Shown: in pieces, positions 50,619 to 60,067 of the stretch
Layout of the letters: every line of letters begins with the position of its first letter
How positions within the stretch are numbered: the stretch's first letter is position 1
From: CBDCYN01 sp965224205
GTDB taxonomy: Bacteria > Planctomycetota > Phycisphaerae > Phycisphaerales > Phycisphaeraceae
Assembly: GCA_965224205.1 (NCBI GenBank)
Contig: CBDCYN010000004.1
Span: 62,001 to 126,000 of the forward strand
Reading direction: 5' to 3'
DNA length: 64,000 bases
Translations under genes and position numbers: made by a program
Notes under the pieces: generated by a model
What the model saw: the letters and a program-made list of their open reading frames with translations, nothing else
Told to the model about the DNA's origin: nothing
Database searches by the model: none

Positions 50619-52223
50619 CTACCGGGGTCGGTTCTCGGTTAAACCGGGGATGGCTTGGGCGGCGTGCGGCAGGGGTTGCCCCTCCTCGCTGCTACGCTGC
50701 TGGGCGGCTTTGATCCGGTTGATCGCTGCCAGGTACGCGCGGGCAGCGGCTTCGATGATGTCGGTCGAGACCCCCCGGCCGCGGACGGTGCTGTCGTGGT
50801 GACGCACCACGACGGACACCTCACCTTGGGCGTCTTTGCCGCCGGTGATGGCGCGTGTGCGGTATTGCTCGAGCTTGATCGCCACGCCGGTGATCCGTTG
50901 GATCGCTGAGTAGACCGCGTCGATCGGGCCGTCGCCGGTGGCCGCGTCCATTTTTTGGTGGCCCGATGAATCGCGAAGCTCGACCGTAGCGGTGGCGATG
51001 ATCCCGGTGCCGCTGGTGACCTGGAACCGCATCAGCTCCCACAGCCGGCGCTCGGATTGGAGCTGCTGGTCGAGGATCGCTTCGATGTCCTCGTCGTACA
51101 CGTCCTTCTTTTTGTCCGCCAGTTCTTTGAATGCTGTAAACGCTCTTTCGATCTGCTCGTCACCCAGCGAGAACCCCAGGGCCGAGACCCGCTCGCGGAA
51201 GGCGTGGCGACCCGAGTGTTTGCCCAGGACGAGCTTGTTTTCGGGCAGGCCCACGTCGCTAGGGTTCATGATCTCATACGTGGTCCGCTCCTTGAGGACC
51301 CCGTCTTGGTGGATGCCCGCTTCATGGGCGAACGCGTTTTCCCCGACGATCGCCTTGTTGCGTTGGACCTCCAGCCCGGTCATGGTCGCGACCATGCGCG
51401 ACAAGGGGTAGATCTTCTTGGTGTTGATCCCGGTGCGGTATTCCTTGAAGTAGTCGCCGCGCGTACGCAGGGCCATGACGATTTCTTCGAGCGAGGCGTT
51501 GCCGGCCCGCTCGCCGATGCCGTTGATGGTGCACTCGATCTGCCGCGCCCCATTAAGCACGGCCGCGAGGCTGTTGGCCACGGCCAGGCCCAGGTCGTCG
51601 TGGCAGTGGGCGGAGAGGTAGATGTCCCGCTCGTCGAGCATCGGCAGCTGCTGGCGGACGTAATTGAAAATATGCCCATACTGCTCGGGCACGGCGTAGC
51701 CGACGGTGTCGGGGATGTTGATGGTGGTGGCCCCGGCTTCGACCGCAGCGGCGGTGATATCGACGAGGTAGTTGAGCTCGGTGCGCGAGCCGTCCTCGGG
51801 GCTGAACTCAACGTCGTCGACGTAGCCGCGGGCGCGCTTCACACTGTCCACCGACAGCTCGATGATCTGCTCGATCGGTTTCTTGAGTTTATGGTCGCGG
51901 TGGATCTTGCTCGTGGCACAGAACACGTGGATCCGCGGGTGGTGGGCGCCTTGGAGGGCCTCGCCGGCGCGGTCGATGTCGGCCGGAACGCAGCGTGCCA
52001 GGCCTGCGACGGTGGCGCGGGACAACTCGTGGGAGATCGCTCGGACGGCTTCAAAATCCCCCTGGCTGGTGATGGGGAACCCGGCTTCGATGACATCGAC
52101 GCCCAGCGCTTCGAGGTTGCGGGCGATCTCGAGCTTCTCCTGGAAATTCAGGGTGGCGCCGGGGGATTGTTCGCCGTCTCGGAGGGTGGTGTCAAAGATG
52201 CGGATCATGGTAGGGGTGGGCAT
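50619..52223 (-). CDS. leuA: 2-isopropylmalate synthase
   Basis: First committed enzyme of leucine synthesis: acetyl-CoA plus 2-oxoisovalerate. The HMGL-like TIM barrel starts IRIFDTTLRDGEQSPGATLN, with VDVIEAGFPITSQGDFEAVR, SAHCHDDLGLAVANSLAAVL and NGIGERAGNASLEEIVMALR (metal and catalytic motifs). The C-terminal regulatory domain for leucine feedback is present (WELMRFQVTSGTGIIATATV; GDGPIDAVYSAIQRITG). About 534 residues. The ATG at 52223 has GGAGA seven bases upstream; the frame extends further but is non-coding in character. Confidence 0.95.
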   Translation of the reverse strand: MPTPTMIRIFDTTLRDGEQSPGATLNFQEKLEIARNLEALGVDVIEAGFPITSQGDFEAVRAISHELSRATVAGLARCVPADIDRAGEALQGAHHPRIHVFCATSKIHRDHKLKKPIEQIIELSVDSVKRARGYVDDVEFSPEDGSRTELNYLVDITAAAVEAGATTINIPDTVGYAVPEQYGHIFNYVRQQLPMLDERDIYLSAHCHDDLGLAVANSLAAVLNGARQIECTINGIGERAGNASLEEIVMALRTRGDYFKEYRTGINTKKIYPLSRMVATMTGLEVQRNKAIVGENAFAHEAGIHQDGVLKERTTYEIMNPSDVGLPENKLVLGKHSGRHAFRERVSALGFSLGDEQIERAFTAFKELADKKKDVYDEDIEAILDQQLQSERRLWELMRFQVTSGTGIIATATVELRDSSGHQKMDAATGDGPIDAVYSAIQRITGVAIKLEQYRTRAITGGKDAQGEVSVVVRHHDSTVRGRGVSTDIIEAAARAYLAAINRIKAAQQRSSEEGQPLPHAAQAIPGLTENRPR

Positions 52224-52396
52224 CACGGGTCTCCGGGTCGTGTGCGTTCGTGAGAACGATCTTTTTCTTGATGGGGCCGTGGGTCTTGTGGTTCGGACCC
52301 TATCGGGTCGTGCGTTGGGGCGTCGTCGTGACGCGGAGCTGGTTCCATGAAAAGCGGCCGTGTATGGATGAGGATCGGTTGAATCCCAAGACGATC

Positions 52397-52500
52397 TATA
52401 CGCATCGCGTATCAAATTCCCGCGTCGAGTATGCGTTGGACACCGAGGATTCGCCCGCCGCGTCCACGGATCCTGCGGTTGTTGCATCGGAGATCGGTAC
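52397..52500 (-). repeat. PR1 repeat, copy H (inverted)
   Basis: TATACGCATCGCGTATCAAA then TTCCCGCGTCGAGTATGCGT match the PR1 complement; the middle GACACCGAGGATTCGCCCGC is recognisable, while the far end is degenerate. It lies in the leuA upstream region. Confidence 0.78.
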
Positions 52501-52505
52501 ATCAA

Positions 52506-52543
52506 ATTAAAAAACCCTGTCTCGAACGGTCTTCGGGGCAGGG
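52506..52543 (-). terminator. Leftward intrinsic terminator-like hairpin
   Basis: On the minus strand CCCTG...CAGGG with an inner CGAA/TTCG pairing is followed by TTTTTTAATTT. The nearest leftward gene upstream is DUF2934, 450 bases away, so it may end that transcript or an unrecognised small RNA in between. Confidence 0.5.
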
Positions 52544-52788
52544 CGATCATTTCAACAGGGTTGGGTGAAAACCTATCCGAAGCTACCCGAATCTATCCGC
52601 GTTGCTAGAAGGGGCAACGTCTTCAAGTTCAGCGTGTCGAGGTTTCGTTTCATTATCCGCTTCATCAAAACAATCATAGAATCCACCAGGCCCGTGGTCA
52701 ACGCGGTTTAGTGTTCCGTCCACCCTGAAATTTCGGATCGAGCGACATAGCCAGCTGTGGCTGTCAGGGGCCGGTTTTTTTCAATCCA

Positions 52789-52833
52789 CGGTGTGAACAT
52801 AAGAGCCCGCTGCCTGGCGGTTGCGGCTTGTTT
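52789..52833 (-). repeat. REP-like palindrome (inverted)
   Basis: The complement reads AAGCCGCAACCGCCAGGCAG then CGGGCTCTTATGTTCACACC, matching the element at 36185-36235. It lies in the otherwise gene-free 52224-52993 gap. Confidence 0.6.
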
Positions 52834-52993
52834 AGCAGTTCACTCGAAATTTCAATTATGGCACAGCACGAGCGACGGACGGGCCCACCCGCAGCTAGGG
52901 TGCTGGTGAGTCTTGGAATGGCAAGGCCCCTGGTGCCCCTTAGCTGGATGCCCTCTGTATACGCCTGCGGGACACCCCACGTATCTTGGGGAC

Positions 52994-53251
52994 TCATGAG
53001 GCCCGGGCGAGTTCCTGCTCAGCCTCAAGCCAGTTCTCTTGGTCGAGTCCCGACGGTTGGCCTTTGTTGAGCCAGATCTCGTAGGCCCGCTGGGCGATCT
53101 GGTCTTGGGTGACCATCGGTCGGGTTTTGGCGTTGCGTTTGGCCTTGCCGGTCACGGCGGCCCTTGCGTTGGGCCGGGCGGTGGCTCGGCTCGAGGCGGT
53201 CTTGCGGGGGCGGGCGGTGGCTGTTGACGCACCGGTCTTGTTCTTAGCCAT
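52994..53251 (-). CDS. DUF2934 protein with basic Ala/Arg/Lys tail
   Basis: 85 residues. The first 45 are a basic, low-complexity tail (TATARPRKTASSRATARPNA) reminiscent of histone-H1-like proteins. The C-terminal part, VTQDQIAQRAYEIWLNKGQP then SGLDQENWLEAEQEL, is the DUF2934 helix-turn motif. The family is common in planctomycetes and proteobacteria; its role is unknown, and nucleic-acid binding is a guess from charge. AGAAAGGATTC lies just before the ATG. Confidence 0.82.
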   Translation of the reverse strand: MAKNKTGASTATARPRKTASSRATARPNARAAVTGKAKRNAKTRPMVTQDQIAQRAYEIWLNKGQPSGLDQENWLEAEQELARAS

Positions 53252-53580
53252 AGTTAGAATCCTTTCTCTTGGGACGACGTCTAGATGTTTGGAAAAGACT
53301 CATTCTCCGCACGGTGTTCGTGCATTCTTCGTATTCTTATCTCTTTTTTTCTATTTTACCCTTAGGATCGATGACTCACAAATGTGAGGTTTTGATCAGA
53401 TCCGGAGTGTGCCAGGGTTGCGCTGAGGGCCTGGACCGTTTTTGGCAGGGTTTGGCTGGGAATGCGATCGAGCGTTTGCGTTATCGAGATCACCCGGTCG
53501 GGGCTAAACCCGCTGCGTTACAGCTGCAGCTGGCCTTTCGATCTCGTTCCAAACACGCCTTGAGGCTAGTGCGGGCTGGA
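53252..53580. other. Gene-free gap between DUF2934 and the response regulator
   Basis: A rightward open frame spans it but continues antisense through the response regulator and shows no family resemblance. Nothing else was recognised. Confidence 0.4.
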
Positions 53581-54036
53581 TCAGGCGGATTCTTTGAGGC
53601 TGCTATACGGGGGGCGGTTGAGGTGGACCCAGTACGCGGCCAAGCCGCTAGCCAATCGCTTAAGGCCTTCATAGCTGGTGGGCTTGACGAGATACCCGTT
53701 GGCGTGCTGATCGTAGGCCAGCTCGCGGTCGTGGTCGTCGTCGGAAGACGACAGGACAATCACCGGGATCGCCTTCCATCGGGGGTGGTTCTTGATCACC
53801 GCCAACAGCTGGTGCCCGTCCATCTCGGGCATCTTCAGGTCCAGCAGGACCAGGCCCGGCGCGGCACCAGGCTTCTTAAGATAGGTGATTGCCTGTTCGC
53901 CGCTGGAGGTGTGATGGACCCGGACATCGGTCCCGGCGTCTTGCATCGCGGTGATGATCAGCATCGCTTGGCTGGGGTTGTCTTCGATGAGAAGGACATG
54001 CATCGGGCTGGGGGGCCAGAGGTTCATGGTGTTCAT
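53581..54036 (-). CDS. Single-domain response regulator (Rcp1/CheY-like)
   Basis: 151 residues forming one receiver domain. The acidic pair is in VLLIEDNPSQA, the phospho-acceptor Asp in LVLLDLKMPEMDGHQLL, the Ser/Thr in VIVLSSSDDDHD and the Lys in NGYLVKPTSYEGL. No output domain. LDLKMPEMDGHQLLAVIK resembles Rcp1-type regulators that pair with bacteriophytochrome-like kinases. A start at 54003 (MHVLLIEDN) is equally possible. It lies 58 bases downstream of the kinase gene and is probably its partner. Confidence 0.88.
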   Translation of the reverse strand: MNTMNLWPPSPMHVLLIEDNPSQAMLIITAMQDAGTDVRVHHTSSGEQAITYLKKPGAAPGLVLLDLKMPEMDGHQLLAVIKNHPRWKAIPVIVLSSSDDDHDRELAYDQHANGYLVKPTSYEGLKRLASGLAAYWVHLNRPPYSSLKESA

Positions 54037-54094
54037 CCGTTGGGTGACCCGTGTAAGATATGAGGGGGGCGATCACGTCACCCCGCTAACAACC

Positions 54095-55378
54095 CTAATC
54101 AGGGAATTCTAGCCAAAAAGTCGCGCCGTGACCGAGCTGGGATTCAACCCACACCCTGCCATGGTGGGCTTCCATCACCCTCCTTACGATCGCTAAACCA
54201 AGACCACTTCCATCTTTCTGATTATTTAGACGTTGAAAGAGGCCAAAGATTTTCTCGTGGTGATCCCGAGCGATGCCCGGGCCGTTGTCCCGGAGATACA
54301 CCCGCGTCCGGTTGCTGACCCGTGTGTGACCGATCTCGATCTGGGCTGCGGGTTGGTCGCAGGCATACTTCAACGCGTTAACGATCAGGTTCTCCCACAC
54401 CTGCTCGATCCGGTTCGGGTCGGCCTGGACAGTGGGCAGGTCGCCATGGATCTGAACCGACACGGCGTTGTCGGCCAGCTCGTTTTTGTGGCGGTTGAGC
54501 AGCATCGCGACCAGCGGACCCAGCGGTAACGGCTGGGGGTCGTGGGTGACGCGTCCCAACCGGCTTAGATGCAGCAGCTCATCGATCGTGTGGCGCATCT
54601 GCTCGACGGTTGACGCGGCGGTCTGGAGGCAGTCTCGGACGGTTTCATCGCCGGCGACCATGCGGTCCAAGACCAGGCCGATCATCCCGCCTATGGTGAC
54701 CAACGGGGATTTGAGATCGTGGGAGATCGTGTAGGTGAAGTCCTCGATCTCTCGGTTCTGTTGCTTGATCTGGTCATTGACCCGCCACAGGGTCTGCTGG
54801 GCACTTTTGAGTGCGGAGATGTCCATGACGGTCACCACGGCGCCGGTCAAGGCCCGGTCCGAACGGTGCTGGGCATTAATCTGGGTGAGCAGTTGTTGGC
54901 CGTCGAGGGTCGTGTGGCTGCGTTCGATCGGCCCGGCACCGTTGAGCACCGCGTAGAGGTCACGAGCTAGGGTGTCGTCTTGAAGGTTATGGGCCAGATG
55001 ATCCAGGGGCCGGCCCAGGTCCCGCTCGGTCAGCGCGACCGCGACAGTGGCGGGACGCGTAAAGGCCCGGACCCGAGCGTGGCGATCGGTCACAATCGTG
55101 CCGATTTCGATCCCGTCCCAAAGGTCGGCATCGCCTGATTGGACGGGGATGGCCGGTGCCGATTCATGGGGACACTTGAGGTCGCCCTTCAGTTGGGCAG
55201 CTTGCAGTGAGTCGGCGATCGGCGGGTCAGACCGGTTGACCAGACCGGCGGCGATGGGCGGAGAATCGATATAAGCTGATGAAGGGCATGTGTTTGTATT
55301 TGTATTTGTGACGACGTTGGTGGGATCCCACATTGCACCCGCCGCTGTCGAAGTGTTTTGAGTCTGTGCGAAATCCAT
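54095..55378 (-). CDS. PAS-domain sensor histidine kinase
   Basis: 427 residues, soluble (no membrane helix). A PAS-like sensor region spans about residues 70-190 (DGIEIGTIVTDRHARVRAFT; GAVVTVMDISALKSAQQTLW). The HisKA helix carries the phospho-acceptor His in EDFTYTISHDLKSPLVTIGG. The ATPase has N-box ENLIVNALKYA, G1 VYLRDNGPGIA and G2 DGSGLGLAIVRRVMEAHHGR. The FTYTISHDLKSPL form is typical of phytochrome-related kinases that signal to Rcp-type regulators, matching the downstream gene. The ATG at 55378 is preferred to a TTG three codons earlier. Confidence 0.92.
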   Translation of the reverse strand: MDFAQTQNTSTAAGAMWDPTNVVTNTNTNTCPSSAYIDSPPIAAGLVNRSDPPIADSLQAAQLKGDLKCPHESAPAIPVQSGDADLWDGIEIGTIVTDRHARVRAFTRPATVAVALTERDLGRPLDHLAHNLQDDTLARDLYAVLNGAGPIERSHTTLDGQQLLTQINAQHRSDRALTGAVVTVMDISALKSAQQTLWRVNDQIKQQNREIEDFTYTISHDLKSPLVTIGGMIGLVLDRMVAGDETVRDCLQTAASTVEQMRHTIDELLHLSRLGRVTHDPQPLPLGPLVAMLLNRHKNELADNAVSVQIHGDLPTVQADPNRIEQVWENLIVNALKYACDQPAAQIEIGHTRVSNRTRVYLRDNGPGIARDHHEKIFGLFQRLNNQKDGSGLGLAIVRRVMEAHHGRVWVESQLGHGATFWLEFPD

Positions 55379-55639
55379 GGGCGTCAAGGCCTCTGGGCAT
55401 TACAAACACGCACAATGTCGACTCTCTCGTCCGTTGGGGTCAGATGATTTGATGCTACGAAAGGAAGCTCAAAAGTATCTATCCATCATACCATGATTCA
55501 AATCACTTTCAACCTCTTATCGGACAATAATTACAGAATTTACAGAAAAAATGATCCAAATACCCTTTCATTCTTGGGCGTGATCTGTCATAATGCTCTT
55601 GGGTCGTGATCCAGATCATGGCCCCGGGAGAGCGGGACA

Positions 55640-55665
55640 TAAAAAAACCCCAGCAAGTGCTGGGG
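55640..55665 (-). terminator. Strong leftward intrinsic terminator
   Basis: CCCCAGCA-CT-TGCTGGGG on the minus strand is a near-perfect 8-bp hairpin followed by TTTTTTTA. It lies 260 bases upstream of the histidine kinase start, so it must end a transcript starting to its right, where no protein gene is visible before 56244. Confidence 0.75.
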
Positions 55666-55800
55666 AATACGACCCTCGGGGTTCTATTGGGGATCGAGAG
55701 AGAGGGAGATGTGAGAGCTGGTGAACCCCAAGAGCCGCTGGGTTTTAAGTTTTAGCCGTGGTGAACCGGCTATCATTTATTGTCTCAACTCCATGGTCTA
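55666..55800 (-). ncRNA. Candidate small RNA ending at the terminator
   Basis: Read leftward, this stretch contains self-complementary parts (GCCGGTTCACCACGGC; CTTGGGGTTCACC with GAACCCCGAGG) and leads straight into the terminator at 55640-55665. No open frame is convincing. I infer a small stable RNA or a short leader, with no family match recognised. Confidence 0.35.
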
Positions 55801-56127
55801 TCGATGGTCTTCTTTTCTATGTGGTCTTCTATCTTGTTATACGCTTCCAAGGCCGCTCCCGTTCACTCATTTTTTTCTTCCTCCACCTATTAATTCGTAA
55901 GTCGAGGCCCGATCTTGCATCGCGGGATCAATTTATTTTCAATCGAAAATAACCTATGGCCATAACATATTTTATTGACTATAGTTAACGTCCACATCCG
56001 GCCTCTTTGTTATTCTTGCCACCCGGGCACTCAGGCGCCCAACAACGGCGCAGCCCCGATACGGATACGGATCGCTGGTTCCCCAAGTGGTCTTCGTACA
56101 TAGTTTCGAGGTCGATGAACACATCCT

Positions 56128-56210
56128 AAGCGAGCCGCGGCCGTCAGGCAGTGGTTCTTGCTGTCGCACGGTGGGCTGGCAAAAAACCGCTTACGGTTGC
56201 CGCTCGCTAG
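56128..56210. repeat. Pair of REP-like palindromes in inverted orientation
   Basis: AAGCGAGCCGCGGCCGTCAG then GCAGTGGTTCTT (56128-56160) faces AAAAAACCGCTTACGGTTGC then CGCTCGCTA (56181-56210). Together they could form a long imperfect hairpin. Located just downstream of the DUF1802 stop. Confidence 0.6.
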
Positions 56211-56243
56211 CGGGCCGACCCAAAAAACAAAACTAAGGCGGTG

Positions 56244-56825
56244 CTAAAGGCTAACTGACACAGCCGCACGGACCCGATCCCTGATCCGATCAAACGCGGC
56301 GTCATCGACCACGGGAGTGGCCCGGAGGTCATCGATCTCGTCGCCCGGCCGCAACGGCACCCAGCTGCGACACCCGCCATACTCTTGGTTGTTCTGGATC
56401 GTCCGCGGTTGCTCCAAGCGATAGGCCCGCAATAAAACCAGATACAACGGCCGGTGAGGCTTATAGTTAAACCGCATATCAATATAAGGTTGCGTCCAAC
56501 AGTGAAGATCATCTAGGCCCCCGATCTGCCCCCGGTCCCTGACCCGATAGATCTCTACAGCCTCAGCCACCGCCCCGATGGTGATCTCGACCGGTTCTTC
56601 CTGCGTCTGGATACGCCCCCGGCTGCGGCCCTGGAAGGTGGGCTTTATAGATTCCAGGTTTTGATGGGCCCACGAAGGGAACAACGCAAACCGTGGGTGC
56701 TCTAGCTCAAACACCCCGGGCCCGCCTGCTTCGTGGATCCCCCCCTTCCGCAGCAGTAACGCCAACTTCCCCTCGACAAGCAAGTCACAGACGATCGACC
56801 ATTCTTTAAGGGCCACGCTCAACAT
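56244..56825 (-). CDS. DUF1802 family protein
   Basis: 193 residues, soluble. MLSVALKEWSIVCDLLVEGK then LALLLRKGGIHEAGG is the family N-terminus. FELEHPRFALFPSWAHQNLE and the C-terminal VPLRPGDEIDDLRATPVVDD also match. No function is established for the family. The ATG follows the argS stop by two bases (TAAAGATG) with AGAGGATG as ribosome site, so it is coupled to argS. Confidence 0.85.
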   Translation of the reverse strand: MLSVALKEWSIVCDLLVEGKLALLLRKGGIHEAGGPGVFELEHPRFALFPSWAHQNLESIKPTFQGRSRGRIQTQEEPVEITIGAVAEAVEIYRVRDRGQIGGLDDLHCWTQPYIDMRFNYKPHRPLYLVLLRAYRLEQPRTIQNNQEYGGCRSWVPLRPGDEIDDLRATPVVDDAAFDRIRDRVRAAVSVSL

Positions 56826-56827
56826 CT

Positions 56828-58588
56828 TTACATCCTCTGGGGCACCTCGATTCCTAGTAGCCCCATCCCCAGCTTCAAAGTGCGGGCAACAACGCTGCAC
56901 AACCCCAACCGGCTGCGGACCTTCGCCTCGTCCGCCGCTTTAAGCACCGGGCACCGCTCGTAGAACTGATGAAATCCAGAAGCTAATTCGTACAGATAAG
57001 TACACAGCCGGTGCGGTTCGAGGCTATCGCCCACCGTATCGATCACCCCCGGCAGTTGCAGCAGTTTTACCGCCAACGCCCGCTCCCCGTCGGCATGAAT
57101 ACTCACCGGCCCGATCGCCCCCGTCCCCGCCTGCGGGTCCACCCCCCCCTTGCGGAAAATTGAGCGGATCCGCACGTACGCGTTCTGGAGGTACGGTGCG
57201 GTGTTACCCTCGAATGCGAGCATACGGTCCCAGTCGAACACATAATCCTTGATTCGGTCGCTGGATAGGTCCGCGTACTTCAACGCCCCGATCCCCACCG
57301 CGTGGGCGACCCGCCCTCGCTCATTTTCCGGCAAGCTCGGGTTCTTGTCAGTGATCACAGCCGCCGCCCGGCGTTCAGCTTCGTCGATTAGGTCGATCAG
57401 CTTCACCGTCCCGCCCTCACGCGTCTTGAACGGCTTACGATCCGGCCCCAGCACCGCCCCGAAAGGCACATGATCCAGGCGGATGGAACCGTCGGCCCAC
57501 CCCCCCTGCCGCAGCACCGCAAACACCATGGCGAAGTGCTGGCCCTGCCGCGCGTCGGTGACATAGATGACCCGATCGGCTCCGAGTTTGTCGATCCGGT
57601 ACCGCGCCGCAGCTAGATCGGTCGTCGCGTATAGGTAGCCCCCATCGCTCTTGCGAACGATCATCGCCATCGGCTGGCCTTCACGATCCTTAAAACCGTC
57701 GGGGTAGACCACGCCCGCCCCTTGGCTTTCTCGCAGCAACCCGATGTTTTGCAGATCCTCGATGACTGAAGGCAGATTCTGGTTGTAAAAACTCTCCGGC
57801 GTCACGTCATCATCGGTAAGTAACACGTCAAGGCGGTCGTACACCCCGTCGAAATGCTCCATCGATTCGATACGCAGTGATTCCCAGAGCTGATTCGACT
57901 CCGCATCACCGCTCTGGAGCTTCACGACGCGCTGCCTCGACCGCTGAGCGAAGTCAGGGTCCGCGTCGAACTTTTGCTTCGCTTCCTGGTAAAATGTGTT
58001 GAGGTCGCCGATCGAGCAGTCTTCAGCGGTCAAGTGATCCTGGGAAAACGTCTCGATCAGATGCTCGATCAACATCCCGAACTGCGTACCCCAGTCGCCC
58101 AGGTGGTTTTGACGGATCACCTGATGGCCTTGGAACGCTAGCACCCGGGCGATCGTGTCACCGATCACGGTCGACCGCAGGTGCCCCACGTGCATCTCTT
58201 TAGCGACGTTGGGCCCTGAGTAGTCGACCACCACGGTCTGCGGGTCGCTGACCTGCGCCACGCCCAACCGCCCATCGCCGGCCATCGCCGCCAGCTGCTG
58301 ATCGAGAAACCCTCGGCTTAAGGTCAGGTTGATGAACCCGGGGCCGGCGATCGTGACGTCTTCACATATCCCCGCCAGCTCGAGGCGATCGACGATCTGC
58401 TGGGCCACGTCGCGCGGGTTGCGGCCCAGCGGTTTGGCCAGGCTCATCGCGACGTTGGCTTGGAAGTCCCCGAACCGGAGGTTCGTCGAAGGGCGGATCA
58501 GCGGGTCGACCCCGGCGTGGTCACCGCCGAACGCCGCGGCGATCGCGGACGTGAACGGGGGCTTGAGGATGTCCAGGACGCTGGGCAT
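56828..58588 (-). CDS. argS: Arginyl-tRNA synthetase
   Basis: Class I synthetase charging tRNA-Arg, 586 residues. N-terminal Add-1 domain (FGDFQANVAMSLAKPLGRNP), HIGH motif in VVDYSGPNVAKEMHVGHLRS, the block RQNHLGDWGTQFGMLIEHLI, KMSKS-equivalent region KTREGGTVKLIDLIDEAERR and the DALR anticodon-binding end (CTYLYELASGFHQFYERCPV). The start MPSVLDILKPPFTSAIAAAF fits the family. Operon with the DUF1802 gene downstream. Confidence 0.96.
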   Translation of the reverse strand: MPSVLDILKPPFTSAIAAAFGGDHAGVDPLIRPSTNLRFGDFQANVAMSLAKPLGRNPRDVAQQIVDRLELAGICEDVTIAGPGFINLTLSRGFLDQQLAAMAGDGRLGVAQVSDPQTVVVDYSGPNVAKEMHVGHLRSTVIGDTIARVLAFQGHQVIRQNHLGDWGTQFGMLIEHLIETFSQDHLTAEDCSIGDLNTFYQEAKQKFDADPDFAQRSRQRVVKLQSGDAESNQLWESLRIESMEHFDGVYDRLDVLLTDDDVTPESFYNQNLPSVIEDLQNIGLLRESQGAGVVYPDGFKDREGQPMAMIVRKSDGGYLYATTDLAAARYRIDKLGADRVIYVTDARQGQHFAMVFAVLRQGGWADGSIRLDHVPFGAVLGPDRKPFKTREGGTVKLIDLIDEAERRAAAVITDKNPSLPENERGRVAHAVGIGALKYADLSSDRIKDYVFDWDRMLAFEGNTAPYLQNAYVRIRSIFRKGGVDPQAGTGAIGPVSIHADGERALAVKLLQLPGVIDTVGDSLEPHRLCTYLYELASGFHQFYERCPVLKAADEAKVRSRLGLCSVVARTLKLGMGLLGIEVPQRM

Positions 58589-58782
58589 GGATACGCCGGT
58601 CGGGTTCGTTGCACCGCTGATCGGCCGCGATCGGGCGCCGCGGGTGTATGGGTCTAGACGTGTCGCCGATCATATCGAAAAAAGGGGGTCGTGCATGGGT
58701 CAGGATCGAGGGTGGGATCGACGGTTCGCGTCGGTGATCTGGCAGCGGGCTGGGATCCGGTGATACGCACACACGGGACCGG

Positions 58783-59598
58783 CTAGCGGTTGGTTCGGAT
58801 GTTCCTGTTGAGGATCTGGCCGTGATCGATCGTCTGGACGTGCCCATCGGCGAACGCGACCTGCGTGGCGGTCTCGCCGCTGTGTCGGTAGCGGATGTGG
58901 CCGTGGTTGGCGTCGTTGTCCTCGTTGGTGTTGGCCGGTTCGTCGATCGGGTCGTTGAGGTCGGCGTCGTGGGGGTCGAAGAAAACCACGGGGTTGGGGG
59001 TGGTCTTGCGGAAAGCGGGGGCGGCCAGTCCTGAGTTGCCGTGGGCATTGGGCTGGTTGGATTGGGCCCCGTCGGCGAGCATGATCACTTCGTGGGGGCG
59101 GCGGATCTGCTCGATCTTCTGCTTCGAACCCGTCCAGCCCGATGCCGCCCAACGGATCGGCATCAGCACCTTGTGGGCGGAATAGTGGTTGCGGCGTGTG
59201 CCGGGCCCGGTAGGCAGCGGCGCCGACGGGCACTCGAAGATGGGCAGGTTATACCCGAGGGGCCTGCCGGCGGGGTCGTACTCCAGCGGCTGGCCCCCGG
59301 CGTACTCGGTGAGCGTGGCGGTCCAGTGCTGCTCGGGGTCGGGCTGGATGTAGCTAGGCGGCAGGTACCCGAAGTCCTGCGAATACGATTGTAGCAGGAC
59401 CCCCATCTGTCGGAGGTTGCTTTGGCATTGCACCGCGTGAACCGCTTGTCGCGCTTTCGAGGCCACGGGCAGCATCAGGGTCATGAGCACCGAGACGATC
59501 GACACGACCACCGCCAGCTCCACGAGGGTGAACCCGCCGCGGGCGGGGTAAGCCGCATTCTTTTTAGGGTGATTGCCGTTGATTGCGAGCTTCACCAT
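58783..59598 (-). CDS. Prepilin-type N-terminal domain protein (DUF1559-like pseudopilin)
   Basis: 271 residues. A short basic leader ends ARG, then GFTLVELAVVVSIVSVLMTL, the type IV prepilin cleavage and methylation motif with Gly-Phe and Glu5. CQSNLRQMGVLLQSYSQDFG follows. The C-terminus has GETATQVAFADGHVQTIDHG, close to the H-X9-DG motif of the large planctomycete pseudopilin family. Likely exported and processed by a prepilin peptidase. The ATG at 59598 gives a 20-residue leader; the frame is open for 33 codons upstream without a leader-like sequence. Confidence 0.9.
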   Translation of the reverse strand: MVKLAINGNHPKKNAAYPARGGFTLVELAVVVSIVSVLMTLMLPVASKARQAVHAVQCQSNLRQMGVLLQSYSQDFGYLPPSYIQPDPEQHWTATLTEYAGGQPLEYDPAGRPLGYNLPIFECPSAPLPTGPGTRRNHYSAHKVLMPIRWAASGWTGSKQKIEQIRRPHEVIMLADGAQSNQPNAHGNSGLAAPAFRKTTPNPVVFFDPHDADLNDPIDEPANTNEDNDANHGHIRYRHSGETATQVAFADGHVQTIDHGQILNRNIRTNR

Positions 59599-60067
59599 GG
59601 CTGGGGGTCCCTCCGGGGCGTGTTGATGATGATCCGGTTGAACTCGCGGCGTTGAGCGGGGCCACACGTCGAGGGTTGGACAAGACACGGGCCGCAAGCT
59701 GGGGGTCGGATCGGCTAAGGGAGATCCAATCCCGTCGCTCTGGGCCGATCTACGAAGCGAAGAAACAAGCCAACCCGGAGTACCGATCCTGTGCCGGGGT
59801 CAAGACCGCCGGCGGTCAGGGAGAGGATCGCTGGCCGCGTGGGCGTTGAACGCGGTTTGACCCTCCTGGGTTGTCGGTGCGGTTGGCGTGTGCTTCGCGG
59901 TGGTATATTTTTATCCCGCCGCATGGATAGATACACACGTGAATGACGGATCTTGCGCGTCGCGGCATCGCAGGGCATCTTTTTTTTATATTCCGTACGG
60001 GCCGGAGCGTTTTTGGAGAGATGCGGCGGGCGGGCGTTCGTGGGCAATGCCGGGGGCGGTCCGGGGG

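Noticed and set aside
53269..54063. 264-codon rightward frame over the response regulator
   Set aside because: It is antisense to a receiver domain with all catalytic residues; no family match.
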